DNA of 64,000 nucleotides from Lacihabitans soyangensis. GTDB lineage: Bacteria; Bacteroidota; Bacteroidia; Cytophagales; Spirosomataceae. A model generated the notes under the pieces. That model did no database searches and was not told the origin of the DNA. It saw only the letters and a program-made list of their open reading frames with translations. Positions 56,320 to 64,000 of the stretch are shown here, piece after piece; the first letter of the stretch is position 1; every line of letters begins with the position of its first letter. The DNA lies in contig NZ_RJUF01000015.1 in the NCBI RefSeq assembly GCF_024343775.1, positions 1 to 64,000 on the forward strand, written 5' to 3'. A program made the translations under genes and the position numbers.

Positions 56320-57144
56320 ATGAAAGTACTCCAAAAACTCTTCTATTTGGGTTTTGTAATTGTTTCAGTTTCGTCTTGTAGAAGCCACAAGATGAAAAAA
56401 AACAGTATTGTTTTAGGAACAACTTCCACAGACTCGGTGGCTGTCGTTAAGGATACTGTTTCGAAAACAGAGGTTGCTAAAGAAGAGAAAGTATATTTCG
56501 AATCCAAGGAAATAGACTTTGAGAAACTAAAGATAAAGTCAAAAATAAGTATTAAAACTGCTAAATTAGACCAAACCATACCCGCCACTATTCATGTTAA
56601 AAAAGATAGTGTGATTTGGATTTCAATAGCTTTAGGTCTGGAAGCGGCTCGTGTGAGTATTAATCCCGACAGTATCTTTTTATTGGATAGGCTGAATAGG
56701 AAATACTACAAGGTGAGTTTTAACGAACTCAGCACTGCTTTTGACTTCGATATCAATTTTAATATGGTCCAGTCACTATTGGTAGGTAATCTTCCTGTCA
56801 AAAAAGATAGCTCCGATATTTTCAAAAAACTTAACGATTTTAACAGTATTCTACAGTCAAGAAATAATATAGATATAGAAAACCGTTTTGATTTGGTACA
56901 AAACAAGCTTTTTTTTATTGATGCCAAAGACAAAAAAACAGATACCAAGCTCAATATCAACTACAAAAGTTTTGTAAGCGAAGACAATAAACTTGTGCCT
57001 ACAATAATTTCTTTGTTAATTTTGGGTAAAAATGAGGCCAAAATTGAATTTGAACACTCTAAATTCGACTTTTTAGACCGAAACATTCGTTTTCCTTTTA
57101 ATATTCCGAAAGGTTATTCTTTAGAAAAAATTCCTAATTTTTAA
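56320..57144 (+). CDS. DUF4292 lipoprotein (LolB-like fold)
   Basis: The ATG at 56320 is chosen over the in-frame TTG at 56311. The lipobox VSSC places the acylated cysteine at residue 20. The body shows the DUF4292 pattern: LKIKSKISIKTAKLD, PATIHVKKDSVIWISIALGL, EAARVSINPDSIFLLDRLN and a C-terminal IRFPFNIPKGYS. The family has a LolA/LolB-like beta fold and probably resides in the outer membrane. The start lies 1 bp after the stop of the TPR gene. Confidence 0.88.
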   Translation: MKVLQKLFYLGFVIVSVSSCRSHKMKKNSIVLGTTSTDSVAVVKDTVSKTEVAKEEKVYFESKEIDFEKLKIKSKISIKTAKLDQTIPATIHVKKDSVIWISIALGLEAARVSINPDSIFLLDRLNRKYYKVSFNELSTAFDFDINFNMVQSLLVGNLPVKKDSSDIFKKLNDFNSILQSRNNIDIENRFDLVQNKLFFIDAKDKKTDTKLNINYKSFVSEDNKLVPTIISLLILGKNEAKIEFEHSKFDFLDRNIRFPFNIPKGYSLEKIPNF

Positions 57145-57158
57145 GATTAGGTAGTACT

Positions 57159-58457
57159 ATGAAAAAATATTTCCTCCTAATTTTTACAATTTGTATAACC
57201 CTTGTCACTTTTGCCCAAAAACAAAAGAGTAGAGCCACGCTTGAGGCAGAAAAAAAACGAAATCTTCAGAAAATTGCCCAAGTAAAAAAAATCTTGAGCG
57301 AAACCCAAAAAGAGAAAGAAAGTACCATTGGTCAAATAAAAGCCATCAATCAACAGATAGAAAACCAACAAAATAAGATTGAATTGGCCAAGGAAGACAT
57401 AGAGTTGATAAAAGTAGAAATGGCCGAAATAGAGAAAGCCCAAGCAGACCTTTTCAAACAACTAAAATCGCTTCAGACGGAGTATTCCGAAACCATTTAC
57501 CGAGAATCAAAAAACAGCAACAAACTCACCAAAATGGGTTTTTTATTCTCTTCAAGCTCTGTAAGTGAGCTTTTTATGCGTTATAAATATTTGGAGCAAT
57601 ACACCGAAAATCGTAAGCATCAGCTTTTACAAATCAAAAAAATAGGCGAAATGCTCAAACAACGCCAAAGGACGCTTTTGGAGAAAAAAATCACCCAACA
57701 AAACCTGATAAACATCGTAAAAATTGAGGCCAAAAGTCTCGAAGCTCTTAAAGAAAAACAGAATCTCATTGTAAAAGACCTCAACAATAAAGAAAGCGAC
57801 CTGAAAACTGAACTCGAAAAATCAAATGCTGCCTTGTCTAGTTTGAATTCGGTTATTTCTAAGGCCATAGAAAAAGAACAAAATGCCAGAAAAGTTCTAA
57901 CGACCAAAAAAGTACCCGAATCAAGAAAAGAAAAACAAGCAGAAATAGAAGAGCGTGAAAAGAAGATTCTAAGTGAAAGAGAAAACAAGAAAAATTCTAA
58001 AGCCGAGGTCATAGCAGAAAAAACTGAAAATAAGGCCAGTAGAGTAGGCAACCACAACTTTGGAGCACAGAAAGCAAAATTATCTTGGCCAGTTGACGGT
58101 TTCGTTTCCGACAAGTTTGGGGTCAAAAATCACCCAGTACTGAAAGGCCTGAAGGTCGACAACAACGGCATTGATATTCAGGCCTCTCCAAATGCAGCGG
58201 TGAGAGCTGTTTTTGAAGGAGTTGTATTAGATATATCACAAATTCCAGGTTTAAACAACGTTGTGGCTATTCAGCATGGCGATTATTACACGGTGTATGC
58301 CAACTTGCAAAACGTAAACGTAAGCATCAATCAGCAAGTAAACCTCCAGCAACAAATAGGTACCGTTGCATACAAAGATGGTAGCCCAGAAATAAACTTC
58401 CAGATTTGGCACAATTTCAGTAAACTCAACCCCGAGCCTTGGCTTGGCTCCAAATAA
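57159..58457 (+). CDS. EnvC-like murein hydrolase activator (degenerate M23/LytM domain)
   Basis: A signal peptide (ending VTFAQ) precedes about 250 residues of coiled coil with repeated KE/QK heptads ([19 protein letters not shown]). A LytM (M23) domain occupies about 305-430. Every zinc-ligand position that is normally histidine reads asparagine: NNGIDIQ, YANLQ and EINFQIWH. The domain thus cannot hydrolyse peptidoglycan. As in EnvC of other bacteria it should activate amidases at the septum. It is the third gene of its operon, followed by panB 7 bp later. Confidence 0.9.
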   Translation: MKKYFLLIFTICITLVTFAQKQKSRATLEAEKKRNLQKIAQVKKILSETQKEKESTIGQIKAINQQIENQQNKIELAKEDIELIKVEMAEIEKAQADLFKQLKSLQTEYSETIYRESKNSNKLTKMGFLFSSSSVSELFMRYKYLEQYTENRKHQLLQIKKIGEMLKQRQRTLLEKKITQQNLINIVKIEAKSLEALKEKQNLIVKDLNNKESDLKTELEKSNAALSSLNSVISKAIEKEQNARKVLTTKKVPESRKEKQAEIEEREKKILSERENKKNSKAEVIAEKTENKASRVGNHNFGAQKAKLSWPVDGFVSDKFGVKNHPVLKGLKVDNNGIDIQASPNAAVRAVFEGVVLDISQIPGLNNVVAIQHGDYYTVYANLQNVNVSINQQVNLQQQIGTVAYKDGSPEINFQIWHNFSKLNPEPWLGSK

Positions 58458-58464
58458 CAGCATT

Positions 58465-59280
58465 ATGTCAGTACATTCAGAAATCAAGCGTGTAACTACC
58501 AACACCCTAAAAGAACTAAAAACGAAAAAAGAAAAAATCGTTTGCCTTACCGCTTACGACTTTTCTATGGCTACCTTGGTAGATGCCGCAGGTATTGAGG
58601 TGATTTTGGTTGGCGACTCCGCCTCCAACGTTATGGCGGGTCACGAAACCACCTTGCCCATAACGCTAGACCAAATGATTTATCATGCCCAAGGGGTCAT
58701 CAGAGCCGTTAAAAGAGCATTAGTTGTGGTGGACTTACCCTTCGGGAGCTATCAAGGCAACTCCGAGGAAGCTTTGAGGTCTGCTATAAAAATCATGAAA
58801 GAATCAGGTGCCCATGCCGTAAAAATGGAGGGTGGAAAAGAAATAGAAGAATCCATAGCAAGAGTTTTGAGTGCAGGCATACCTGTCATGGGTCATTTAG
58901 GTCTTACTCCACAATCTATCTACAAGTTTGGCACTTACACGGTTAGAGCCAAAGAAGATGAGGAAGCCCAACAACTAAGGGATAACGTCAAGTTGCTTCA
59001 GGATTTGGGATGCTTTGCGGTGGTTCTAGAGAAAATTCCCGCTAAACTAGCCACTGAAGTCAGCGAAACATTAGAAATACCAACGATAGGCATAGGAGCA
59101 GGCAATGGTTGCGATGGGCAGATATTGGTCATACATGATATGCTGGGCATAAACAAAGACTTCTCTCCGAGATTTCTTAGACGCTACGCCGACCTAGCCA
59201 CGGTAATGAACACCGCTTTTACCAACTACATAACTGATGTAAAATCAGGAGATTTCCCAAGCAAAAAAGAGTCCTATTAA
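58465..59280 (+). CDS. panB: 3-methyl-2-oxobutanoate hydroxymethyltransferase
   Basis: Characteristic PanB blocks are visible: [36 protein letters not shown] with the metal-binding aspartate, [28 protein letters not shown] and [20 protein letters not shown]. It makes ketopantoate from 2-oxoisovalerate and methylene-tetrahydrofolate in pantothenate synthesis. I chose the ATG at 58465; the TTG at 58444 lies inside the end of the EnvC-like gene. comEC follows 1 bp later. Confidence 0.96.
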   Translation: MSVHSEIKRVTTNTLKELKTKKEKIVCLTAYDFSMATLVDAAGIEVILVGDSASNVMAGHETTLPITLDQMIYHAQGVIRAVKRALVVVDLPFGSYQGNSEEALRSAIKIMKESGAHAVKMEGGKEIEESIARVLSAGIPVMGHLGLTPQSIYKFGTYTVRAKEDEEAQQLRDNVKLLQDLGCFAVVLEKIPAKLATEVSETLEIPTIGIGAGNGCDGQILVIHDMLGINKDFSPRFLRRYADLATVMNTAFTNYITDVKSGDFPSKKESY

Positions 59281-59281
59281 T

Positions 59282-61309
59282 ATGTACTTGAGGTCAATAC
59301 CCGTACTTCGATATTTTATTCTGCTAGTGGCAGGTATATATGTATCCGAGTGGTATCAGCCCAAGTTAAACCATATTTACATTTTTCTAAGCATTATACT
59401 CAGTTTAGGAATTCTCTCCGCCAAAATCACAAAATTAAGGTTTATGAGATATTTAGTCCCTTTTCTGTTCTTTGGTATTGGGCTAGGGAGCTCTTATCTT
59501 TTCAACCAAAAAAATCAGTCCAATCACATCACCAAAGTGGGGCAGTTTGACCAATACATGGCCATGATAGACTCTTATACCGAGTCTAAACCGAAAACTT
59601 ATAAAGTCACAGCTCAGATTTTTGCCGTAAAAAAGAATGGAAAATGGAGTAAAGTAGTCGGAAAAACCATGCTTTATTTCAACAAAGAAGCACAGGTTGT
59701 ACCTCAATACGGCGAAATTTATATACTAAAAAATACACTGAGGGAAATAGAGCCACCCAAAAATCCATTAGAATTTGACTACAAAACCTACCAAGCTCGA
59801 AAAAATATCTTTACCCATCAATTTTTGAGAGAAGGCGATTTTATAAAAGCTGGGGAGATGAAAGGCTGGTCTTTATTCAAATTTGCCAACTCTCTCAACG
59901 TTTACACCCACACGGTTTTCAAAGAAATGTTGGATACTCCAAAACAAATGGGTGTGGCAGAAGCCATGATTGGCGGCATGAAGGCCGAGCTTGACTTCGA
60001 AACCAAACAATGGTATTCAGCGACAGGAGCCATACATGTTTTGGCGGTTTCGGGCATGCATGTTGTTATTCTATTCGTGGTACTTAACGCCTTGTTTGGC
60101 TTATTTCTAAACAAAAAGAAACCCACTTTTTTGGTGGTTATATTGGTTTCTCTTTGGTCCTACGCCATATTTACGGGCTTGAGTCCAAGTGTTTGTCGCT
60201 CCACCTTGATGTTCTCTATGATACAGTTTGGTACTTATTTCAGGCGAGACGACAACCCTGTCAATACCCTACTCCTATCAGCCATTGTACTGCTCATCAT
60301 AGTACCGACCTGGCTCTATGATGTTGGTTTTCAGTTATCTTATTTGGCAGTTTTGGGTATCATGATTATTTATCCAAGCTTAAAAAGGTTATTTTACATA
60401 CCATGGAAGCCCCTTAGATGGATTTGGGAAATTTCTGCCGTTTCCATTGCGGCTCAAATATTAACCTTGCCCCTAACCTTATATTATTTTCATCAGTTCC
60501 CAAACTACTTTCTATTGGCTAACCCTGTGGTTTCTTTGATATCCTCAGTGATGCTGCCTATTGGACTTTTGGTTCTATTTGTGGCAAAAATACCCTTCTT
60601 GGGAGCAGGTTTGGGCTTTGTTTTTAAATGGCTAATCAACATTCTCAATTACTCGGTTTACCTAATTGCTGAATTGCCGAATGCCTTAACTACGGGACTT
60701 TCCATTTCGGCTACTACCGCTATTTTACTCTTTTTGGCTATTGGTTTTGCACTTTTGTTTTTCAAAAACAAAGAAATTAAGTACCTCAAACTCATAGCCG
60801 TTATTTGTATTTATCTCACTTGTAGTGGTGCTTACCAACTTTCTAATCAGAATAAACAAAAAGAAATCACCTTTCATTTTATACCAAATGGTTGGGGGAT
60901 ATCGGTGATAGAAGGTCGTTCAGCAACTTTCATTTCCACTGATTCGCTTTGTAAAGAGCCACTTATTTATCAATTCCACCTCAAAAACTATTATGATGCT
61001 AGAGGTATCAAAAGCTATAAAACCCAAGCAGTTACCGAAGAAGGTAATTTCTTAATTAATAATAAATTACAAAATATACAATGGATCAAAACGCCAAATG
61101 GCCCAGTTATAGACCCAAAAATTGAGTATCTAGTTTGTTCTCAAAACGCAATCAAAGACCTCAAAAATCTGGAGAAGTTTGAAGGCACAATAGTTCTAGA
61201 TGGTTCAAATAAAAAATGGATCGTGGAAAAAATCAAAGAAGAGGCCGAATTGCGAAATAAAAAATTAATAGTTTTGTATGACATAGGTTCAAAAACCTTA
61301 ACTTTTTAA
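59282..61309 (+). CDS. comEC: ComEC/Rec2-type DNA uptake channel protein without metallo-beta-lactamase domain
   Basis: An N-terminal DUF4131 region (two membrane segments, then a beta-rich periplasmic part) is followed by the Competence domain (GAIHVLAVSGMHVVILFVVL, FTGLSPSVCRSTLMFSMI, DVGFQLSYLAVLGIMI) with about ten membrane segments. The last 160 residues have no HxHxDH motif of the metallo-beta-lactamase domain that ends longer ComEC proteins. ComEC carries single-stranded DNA across the inner membrane during transformation. The gene starts 1 bp after panB, so it is the end of that operon. Confidence 0.9.
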   Translation: MYLRSIPVLRYFILLVAGIYVSEWYQPKLNHIYIFLSIILSLGILSAKITKLRFMRYLVPFLFFGIGLGSSYLFNQKNQSNHITKVGQFDQYMAMIDSYTESKPKTYKVTAQIFAVKKNGKWSKVVGKTMLYFNKEAQVVPQYGEIYILKNTLREIEPPKNPLEFDYKTYQARKNIFTHQFLREGDFIKAGEMKGWSLFKFANSLNVYTHTVFKEMLDTPKQMGVAEAMIGGMKAELDFETKQWYSATGAIHVLAVSGMHVVILFVVLNALFGLFLNKKKPTFLVVILVSLWSYAIFTGLSPSVCRSTLMFSMIQFGTYFRRDDNPVNTLLLSAIVLLIIVPTWLYDVGFQLSYLAVLGIMIIYPSLKRLFYIPWKPLRWIWEISAVSIAAQILTLPLTLYYFHQFPNYFLLANPVVSLISSVMLPIGLLVLFVAKIPFLGAGLGFVFKWLINILNYSVYLIAELPNALTTGLSISATTAILLFLAIGFALLFFKNKEIKYLKLIAVICIYLTCSGAYQLSNQNKQKEITFHFIPNGWGISVIEGRSATFISTDSLCKEPLIYQFHLKNYYDARGIKSYKTQAVTEEGNFLINNKLQNIQWIKTPNGPVIDPKIEYLVCSQNAIKDLKNLEKFEGTIVLDGSNKKWIVEKIKEEAELRNKKLIVLYDIGSKTLTF

Positions 61310-61395
61310 AAATAAACAGTCCGTAATGGTTTGCAATCAACTTAAAGAATATTTACACTTTATGTCTTTGCGACCTAACGGTTAACCTAAAAAAC

Positions 61396-61923
61396 ATGAA
61401 AAAAGCCCTGAATATTATCTTTATTGTGGTTGGCGTATTGGTTTTGGCACTTTTTGGTGTTCGTTATTATACCAAAAGCCACAGTCCGTTCGAAAAACTA
61501 ACTGCCAAAGGCAGCAGAGACCTGAAAGTTGAACTCGGCTATTGTAGACCATTGATGAAAGGCAGAAAGATTTTCGGAGAACTCATTCCTTATAATACTG
61601 TTTGGCGTACAGGTGCCAACGAGGCCACCACCATCAGTTTTTCTAGAACCTGTAGCTTTGGCAAAAGAAAAGTTAAAGACGGCAAATATAGCCTTTGGAC
61701 CGTTCCAGGTGAACGTTACTGGACAATTATACTCAATACAGAAACAGGGCAGTGGGGTACCAACTACGACGAAAGTAAGGATTATTTGAGATTCAAAATA
61801 GAAGCTGAAAAAACTGTGGAACCAACCGAACAACTCACTATAAAACTAAATCAAGTAGCCGACAATGGAATTGACATGACATTAAACTGGGAAAACACTC
61901 AGTTGAATATTCCAATCAGATAA
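61396..61923 (+). CDS. DUF2911 protein
   Basis: An N-terminal membrane anchor (IIFIVVGVLVLALFGVRYYT) leads to the DUF2911 domain: KVELGYCRPLMKGRKIFGEL, VWRTGANEATTISFS, GKYSLWTVPGERYWTIILN and TGQWGTNYDESKD. The family has no known activity. It has its own terminator and lies 86 bp after comEC. Confidence 0.9.
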   Translation: MKKALNIIFIVVGVLVLALFGVRYYTKSHSPFEKLTAKGSRDLKVELGYCRPLMKGRKIFGELIPYNTVWRTGANEATTISFSRTCSFGKRKVKDGKYSLWTVPGERYWTIILNTETGQWGTNYDESKDYLRFKIEAEKTVEPTEQLTIKLNQVADNGIDMTLNWENTQLNIPIR

Positions 61924-61960
61924 ATTAGATATTTTATATAAAAAGGATTTCAATCTTCTT

Positions 61961-61988
61961 AAAGCTCCATTTTCGGGGCTTTTTTTTA
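61961..61988 (+). terminator. Terminator after the DUF2911 gene
   Basis: AAAGCTCC (61961-61968) pairs with GGGGCTTT (61975-61982), with one mismatch, and is followed by a T-run, 38 bases after the stop codon. Confidence 0.8.
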
Positions 61989-62065
61989 TTTCACAAAACA
62001 ATAAAACACTCTTAATCAGAGTATTAAAAACATATATAAAAAGAAAAGTTTGATATTATCGATCC

Positions 62066-62256
62066 ATAATTGCTTTTTATAAAAAGCAATTATATAATAT
62101 TTTTGCTTATTTTATAAAGCATTTTTAATAAATAATTGCTTAATTTAAAAAGCAAAATAAACCTTTTAAAAATTCCATATTTGAAATACTATATGTATTT
62201 TTGCTTTTTACAGAAAGCAATTTAATGTCTATTTTGCTTTTCTTAGAAAGCAAAAT
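62066..62256. repeat. Phased array of five TTGCTTT...AAAGCAA palindromes
   Basis: Five dyads of one family lie upstream of the ATPase start: 62066-62093 (a perfect 28-bp palindrome), 62104-62121, 62136-62155, 62201-62220 and 62231-62256. Their centres fall at 62079.5, 62112.5, 62145.5, 62210.5 and 62243.5, that is intervals of 33, 33, 65 and 33 bp. A degenerate dyad (ATTCC...GAAAT) at 62172-62187 fills the place of the missing copy. The arms are TTGCTT(T)/(A)AAGCAA; the middles differ. The arrangement suggests cooperative binding of a dimeric protein on successive helical turns. Confidence 0.9.
62196..62236 (+). promoter_or_regulatory. -7 promoter-like boxes embedded in the palindrome array
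   Basis: TATTTTTG at 62196-62203 fits TAnnTTTG exactly and its last bases are the TTG of the fourth palindrome. TATTTTTG also occurs at 62098-62105, entering the second palindrome, and TATTTTG at 62230-62236, entering the fifth. A protein bound to a palindrome would thus cover a promoter element. No good -33 partner is visible, so the true start site is not fixed. Confidence 0.45.
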
Positions 62257-62273
62257 TAATAACAGATAACAAA

Positions 62274-63467
62274 ATGGACTTTCTATATCAAAATCACCAA
62301 AAAACAATAACCAAACTTAAAACCGAGTTTAGGAGGGATTTTATTGACCAAATAGATTGGGATGAACGAATGATTGCCATCAAAGGAGCCAGAGGTGTTG
62401 GTAAAACTACTTTGATGCTGCAGTACATAAAAGAAACACATAAGACGGCCAATCAAGCACTTTTTGTGAGCATGGACGATATACAAGTTTCAGGACTATC
62501 TATTTGGGAAATAGCCGAATACCACTATAACCAAGGCGGAACGCATTTATACATAGACGAAATACACAAATATGACAACTGGAGCATCGAACTAAAAAAC
62601 ATTTATGACAGACTTGGCGGACTGTCAGTGTGTTTTTCTTCATCTTCAATACTACAGGTGTATAAAGGCTACGCCGACCTTAGTAGACGTGTGGTTAGTT
62701 ACCAGCTACATGGACTGTCGCTGCGAGAATACATTCAAATAGAAACAAAGACTAGGTTTGAGAAATACACATTTCAAGAAATTTCAAAAAACCACGTAGA
62801 AATTTCAACACAAATTATTGAGCGAATCAAGCCACTGGCGTATTTTAATGAGTACCTCAAAATGGGCTATTTCCCATTTTATTTACAAAGCAAAAAAAGC
62901 TATTATCAAAAACTGACCACTATTTTAGGAGTAACTTTGGAGGTGGATTTACCTTATATTTTGGACATCAACATCCACAATGTTGGTAAACTCAAAAGAC
63001 TCATAAAAGTAATAGCTGGTGCTGTACCATTTCAGCCGAATATATCCAAACTCGCTGAAAGTGTTGACCTTACAAGAAATACGCTGACGCAGTATTTGTA
63101 TTATTTGGAGCAAGCCGAAATCATAAATTTATTGACGGTAAACACAAAATCGTACTCCCATCTTACAAAACCTGAGAAAATATTTTTGCAAAATCCTAAC
63201 CTTGCACATGCTATTAATTGGGAAACAGTAAACAGAGGAACTTTGAGAGAATTATTCTTTCTCAACCAATTAAAAACGACACAACAGGTCAATTTTACAA
63301 AAATTGGGGATTTTTTGGTTAACGAAAAATATATATTTGAGATAGGAGGTTCTACGAAGACATTCGCTCAAATTGCCGACATTGAAGATTCCTATCTGGC
63401 CGTTGACGAGATAGAAATTGGACATAAAAACAAAATACCTCTTTGGCTCTTTGGTTTTTTGTATTGA
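62274..63467 (+). CDS. AAA ATPase with DUF4143-type C-terminus and probable winged helix
   Basis: Walker A is GARGVGKTT near residue 38 and Walker B is HLYIDEIHKYDNW near residue 90. Residues 120-250 form the rest of the AAA fold, including SLREYIQIE. A helix-turn-helix-like block (ISKLAESVDLTRNTLTQYLY, then YLEQAEIINLL) lies near 262-294. It is followed by the DUF4143 nuclease-like fold (GTLRELFFLNQL, YIFEIGGSTKTF). It may bind the palindromes directly in front of it. Related ATPases are common and of unknown function in this phylum, often in variable genome regions. Confidence 0.85.
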   Translation: MDFLYQNHQKTITKLKTEFRRDFIDQIDWDERMIAIKGARGVGKTTLMLQYIKETHKTANQALFVSMDDIQVSGLSIWEIAEYHYNQGGTHLYIDEIHKYDNWSIELKNIYDRLGGLSVCFSSSSILQVYKGYADLSRRVVSYQLHGLSLREYIQIETKTRFEKYTFQEISKNHVEISTQIIERIKPLAYFNEYLKMGYFPFYLQSKKSYYQKLTTILGVTLEVDLPYILDINIHNVGKLKRLIKVIAGAVPFQPNISKLAESVDLTRNTLTQYLYYLEQAEIINLLTVNTKSYSHLTKPEKIFLQNPNLAHAINWETVNRGTLRELFFLNQLKTTQQVNFTKIGDFLVNEKYIFEIGGSTKTFAQIADIEDSYLAVDEIEIGHKNKIPLWLFGFLY

Positions 63468-63470
63468 CAA

Positions 63471-64000
63471 TCAATAGACTATCTTCGCAACTTCTCTCGT
63501 TTTATCTAACAAATGAATGAGTTTATTACTATCTGCAAGTGACCAATTAGGGCTTTCCGTCAGCCCTTTTCTGAGACATTCATTCGCCTCTTCGATTTCA
63601 TAATTGTATCCAAAAGTATCTCTCGGGAATTCCAGTGTCTCCAACTCTTCTCCCTCTGAACCAAAGAAAGTTAAACGAGTGGCTTCGTGAAATCTACCAT
63701 GCATTTCAATAGAGCCCTTACTTCCATAAATACGTGCTTCACAATCGGTATAGGCTCCAACTGTACAATTTAGCAATGCCGTTGCCTGATTGTCATATTG
63801 ATAGATAAATGAAGTAGTCTCATCTGTTCCAGTAGGAGCAAATATACTTGCGGCCATTATTTTGGAAGGATATCCCAACAAAAACAGAGACAAAAATGCA
63901 GGATAAATACCGATATCTAAAAATGCCCCACCTCCCAATTCAGGATTAAATAGACGAGATTTTTCATCATAAACGGCCTGAAAACCAAAATCAGCAGCAA
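63471..64000 (-). CDS. Gfo/Idh/MocA-family oxidoreductase, N-terminal part beyond the right edge
   Basis: The minus-strand frame is open from position 64000 and has no start in the window; the TTG at 63938 is internal. Visible are DFGFQAVYDEKSRLFNPE, then LGGGAFLDIGIYPAFLSLFL, a segment characteristic of the C-terminal (substrate-binding) domain of this family, and ARIYGSKGSIEMHGRF. The NAD-binding Rossmann half lies outside. It probably oxidises or reduces a sugar-like substrate. Its stop is 3 bp past the stop of the convergent ATPase gene. Confidence 0.85.
   Translation of the reverse strand, partial: AADFGFQAVYDEKSRLFNPELGGGAFLDIGIYPAFLSLFLLGYPSKIMAASIFAPTGTDETTSFIYQYDNQATALLNCTVGAYTDCEARIYGSKGSIEMHGRFHEATRLTFFGSEGEELETLEFPRDTFGYNYEIEEANECLRKGLTESPNWSLADSNKLIHLLDKTREVAKIVY

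Noticed and set aside
57620-58126. Minus-strand frame of 168 codons in the EnvC-like gene
   Set aside because: It is the complement of the coiled-coil Lys/Glu codons, which often leaves an open Phe/Leu/Ser-rich frame.
62066-62256. Reading the palindrome array as a CRISPR array
   Set aside because: The repeats are 18-28 bp palindromes with differing cores, the spacers would be only about 5-15 bp, and no cas gene is in the window.
62066-62256. Reading the palindromes as transcription terminators
   Set aside because: A true terminator for the upstream gene already lies at 61961-61988, and five terminators in register in front of a gene make no sense.

Overview
The window is AT-rich chromosomal DNA from a member of the Bacteroidota, most likely a Cytophagales-type bacterium. 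The signs are two SusC/SusD outer-membrane pairs, a type IX secretion (T9SS) C-terminal tail, large modular surface proteins (DUF11, CshA-like and 3-coathanger-type modules), a LytTR regulator with the N-terminus typical of this phylum, and promoters of the Bacteroidota form (TTG, 19 nt, TAnnTTTG). No rRNA, tRNA, CRISPR array, insertion sequence or phage gene was recognised.

Layout. Positions 1-2654 hold the start of a huge repeat-bearing surface protein that runs off the left edge. A secreted M14 carboxypeptidase follows. Positions 5.9-8.7 kb are a compact minus-strand operon of a LolA-like protein, an exported YidD-like protein and two TPR/membrane proteins, then two tandem small membrane proteins and an outer-membrane barrel. 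Positions 10.7-18.8 kb carry a secreted purple-acid-phosphatase-like enzyme, an O-antigen-ligase-type membrane enzyme and a five-module surface protein. At 19.2-22.6 kb a stand-alone LytTR protein is divergent from a four-gene operon ending in a histidine kinase and a response regulator. Monomeric isocitrate dehydrogenase, a DUF1684 protein, MurB and a small membrane protein come next. A TPP riboswitch with a textbook promoter then precedes a TonB-dependent receptor, probably for a thiamine compound.

Positions 30.3-41 kb hold a DeoR-type regulator and two consecutive SusCD pairs without glycoside hydrolases. The intergenic region beside deoR holds TTGCA repeats and a possible small RNA. Positions 41-52 kb are metabolic and miscellaneous genes: amino acid permease, polyprenyl synthase, rhomboid protease overlapping a membrane LytTR regulator that seems to lack a normal start codon, pirin-like protein, intradiol dioxygenase lipoprotein, DUF1801, DUF1254/1214 and sterol desaturase. 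Positions 52.4-61.9 kb hold a GT-C/TPR glycosyltransferase, then a run of plus-strand genes: TPR protein, DUF4292 lipoprotein, a catalytically dead EnvC-like factor, panB, comEC and a DUF2911 protein.

The most unusual feature is at 62.07-62.26 kb. Five palindromes of a TTGCTTT...AAAGCAA type are phased at 33 bp (33, 33, 65, 33) directly upstream of an AAA/DUF4143 ATPase with a probable winged helix. This looks like a self-contained, undescribed regulatory or DNA-marking array. A Gfo/Idh/MocA oxidoreductase runs off the right edge.
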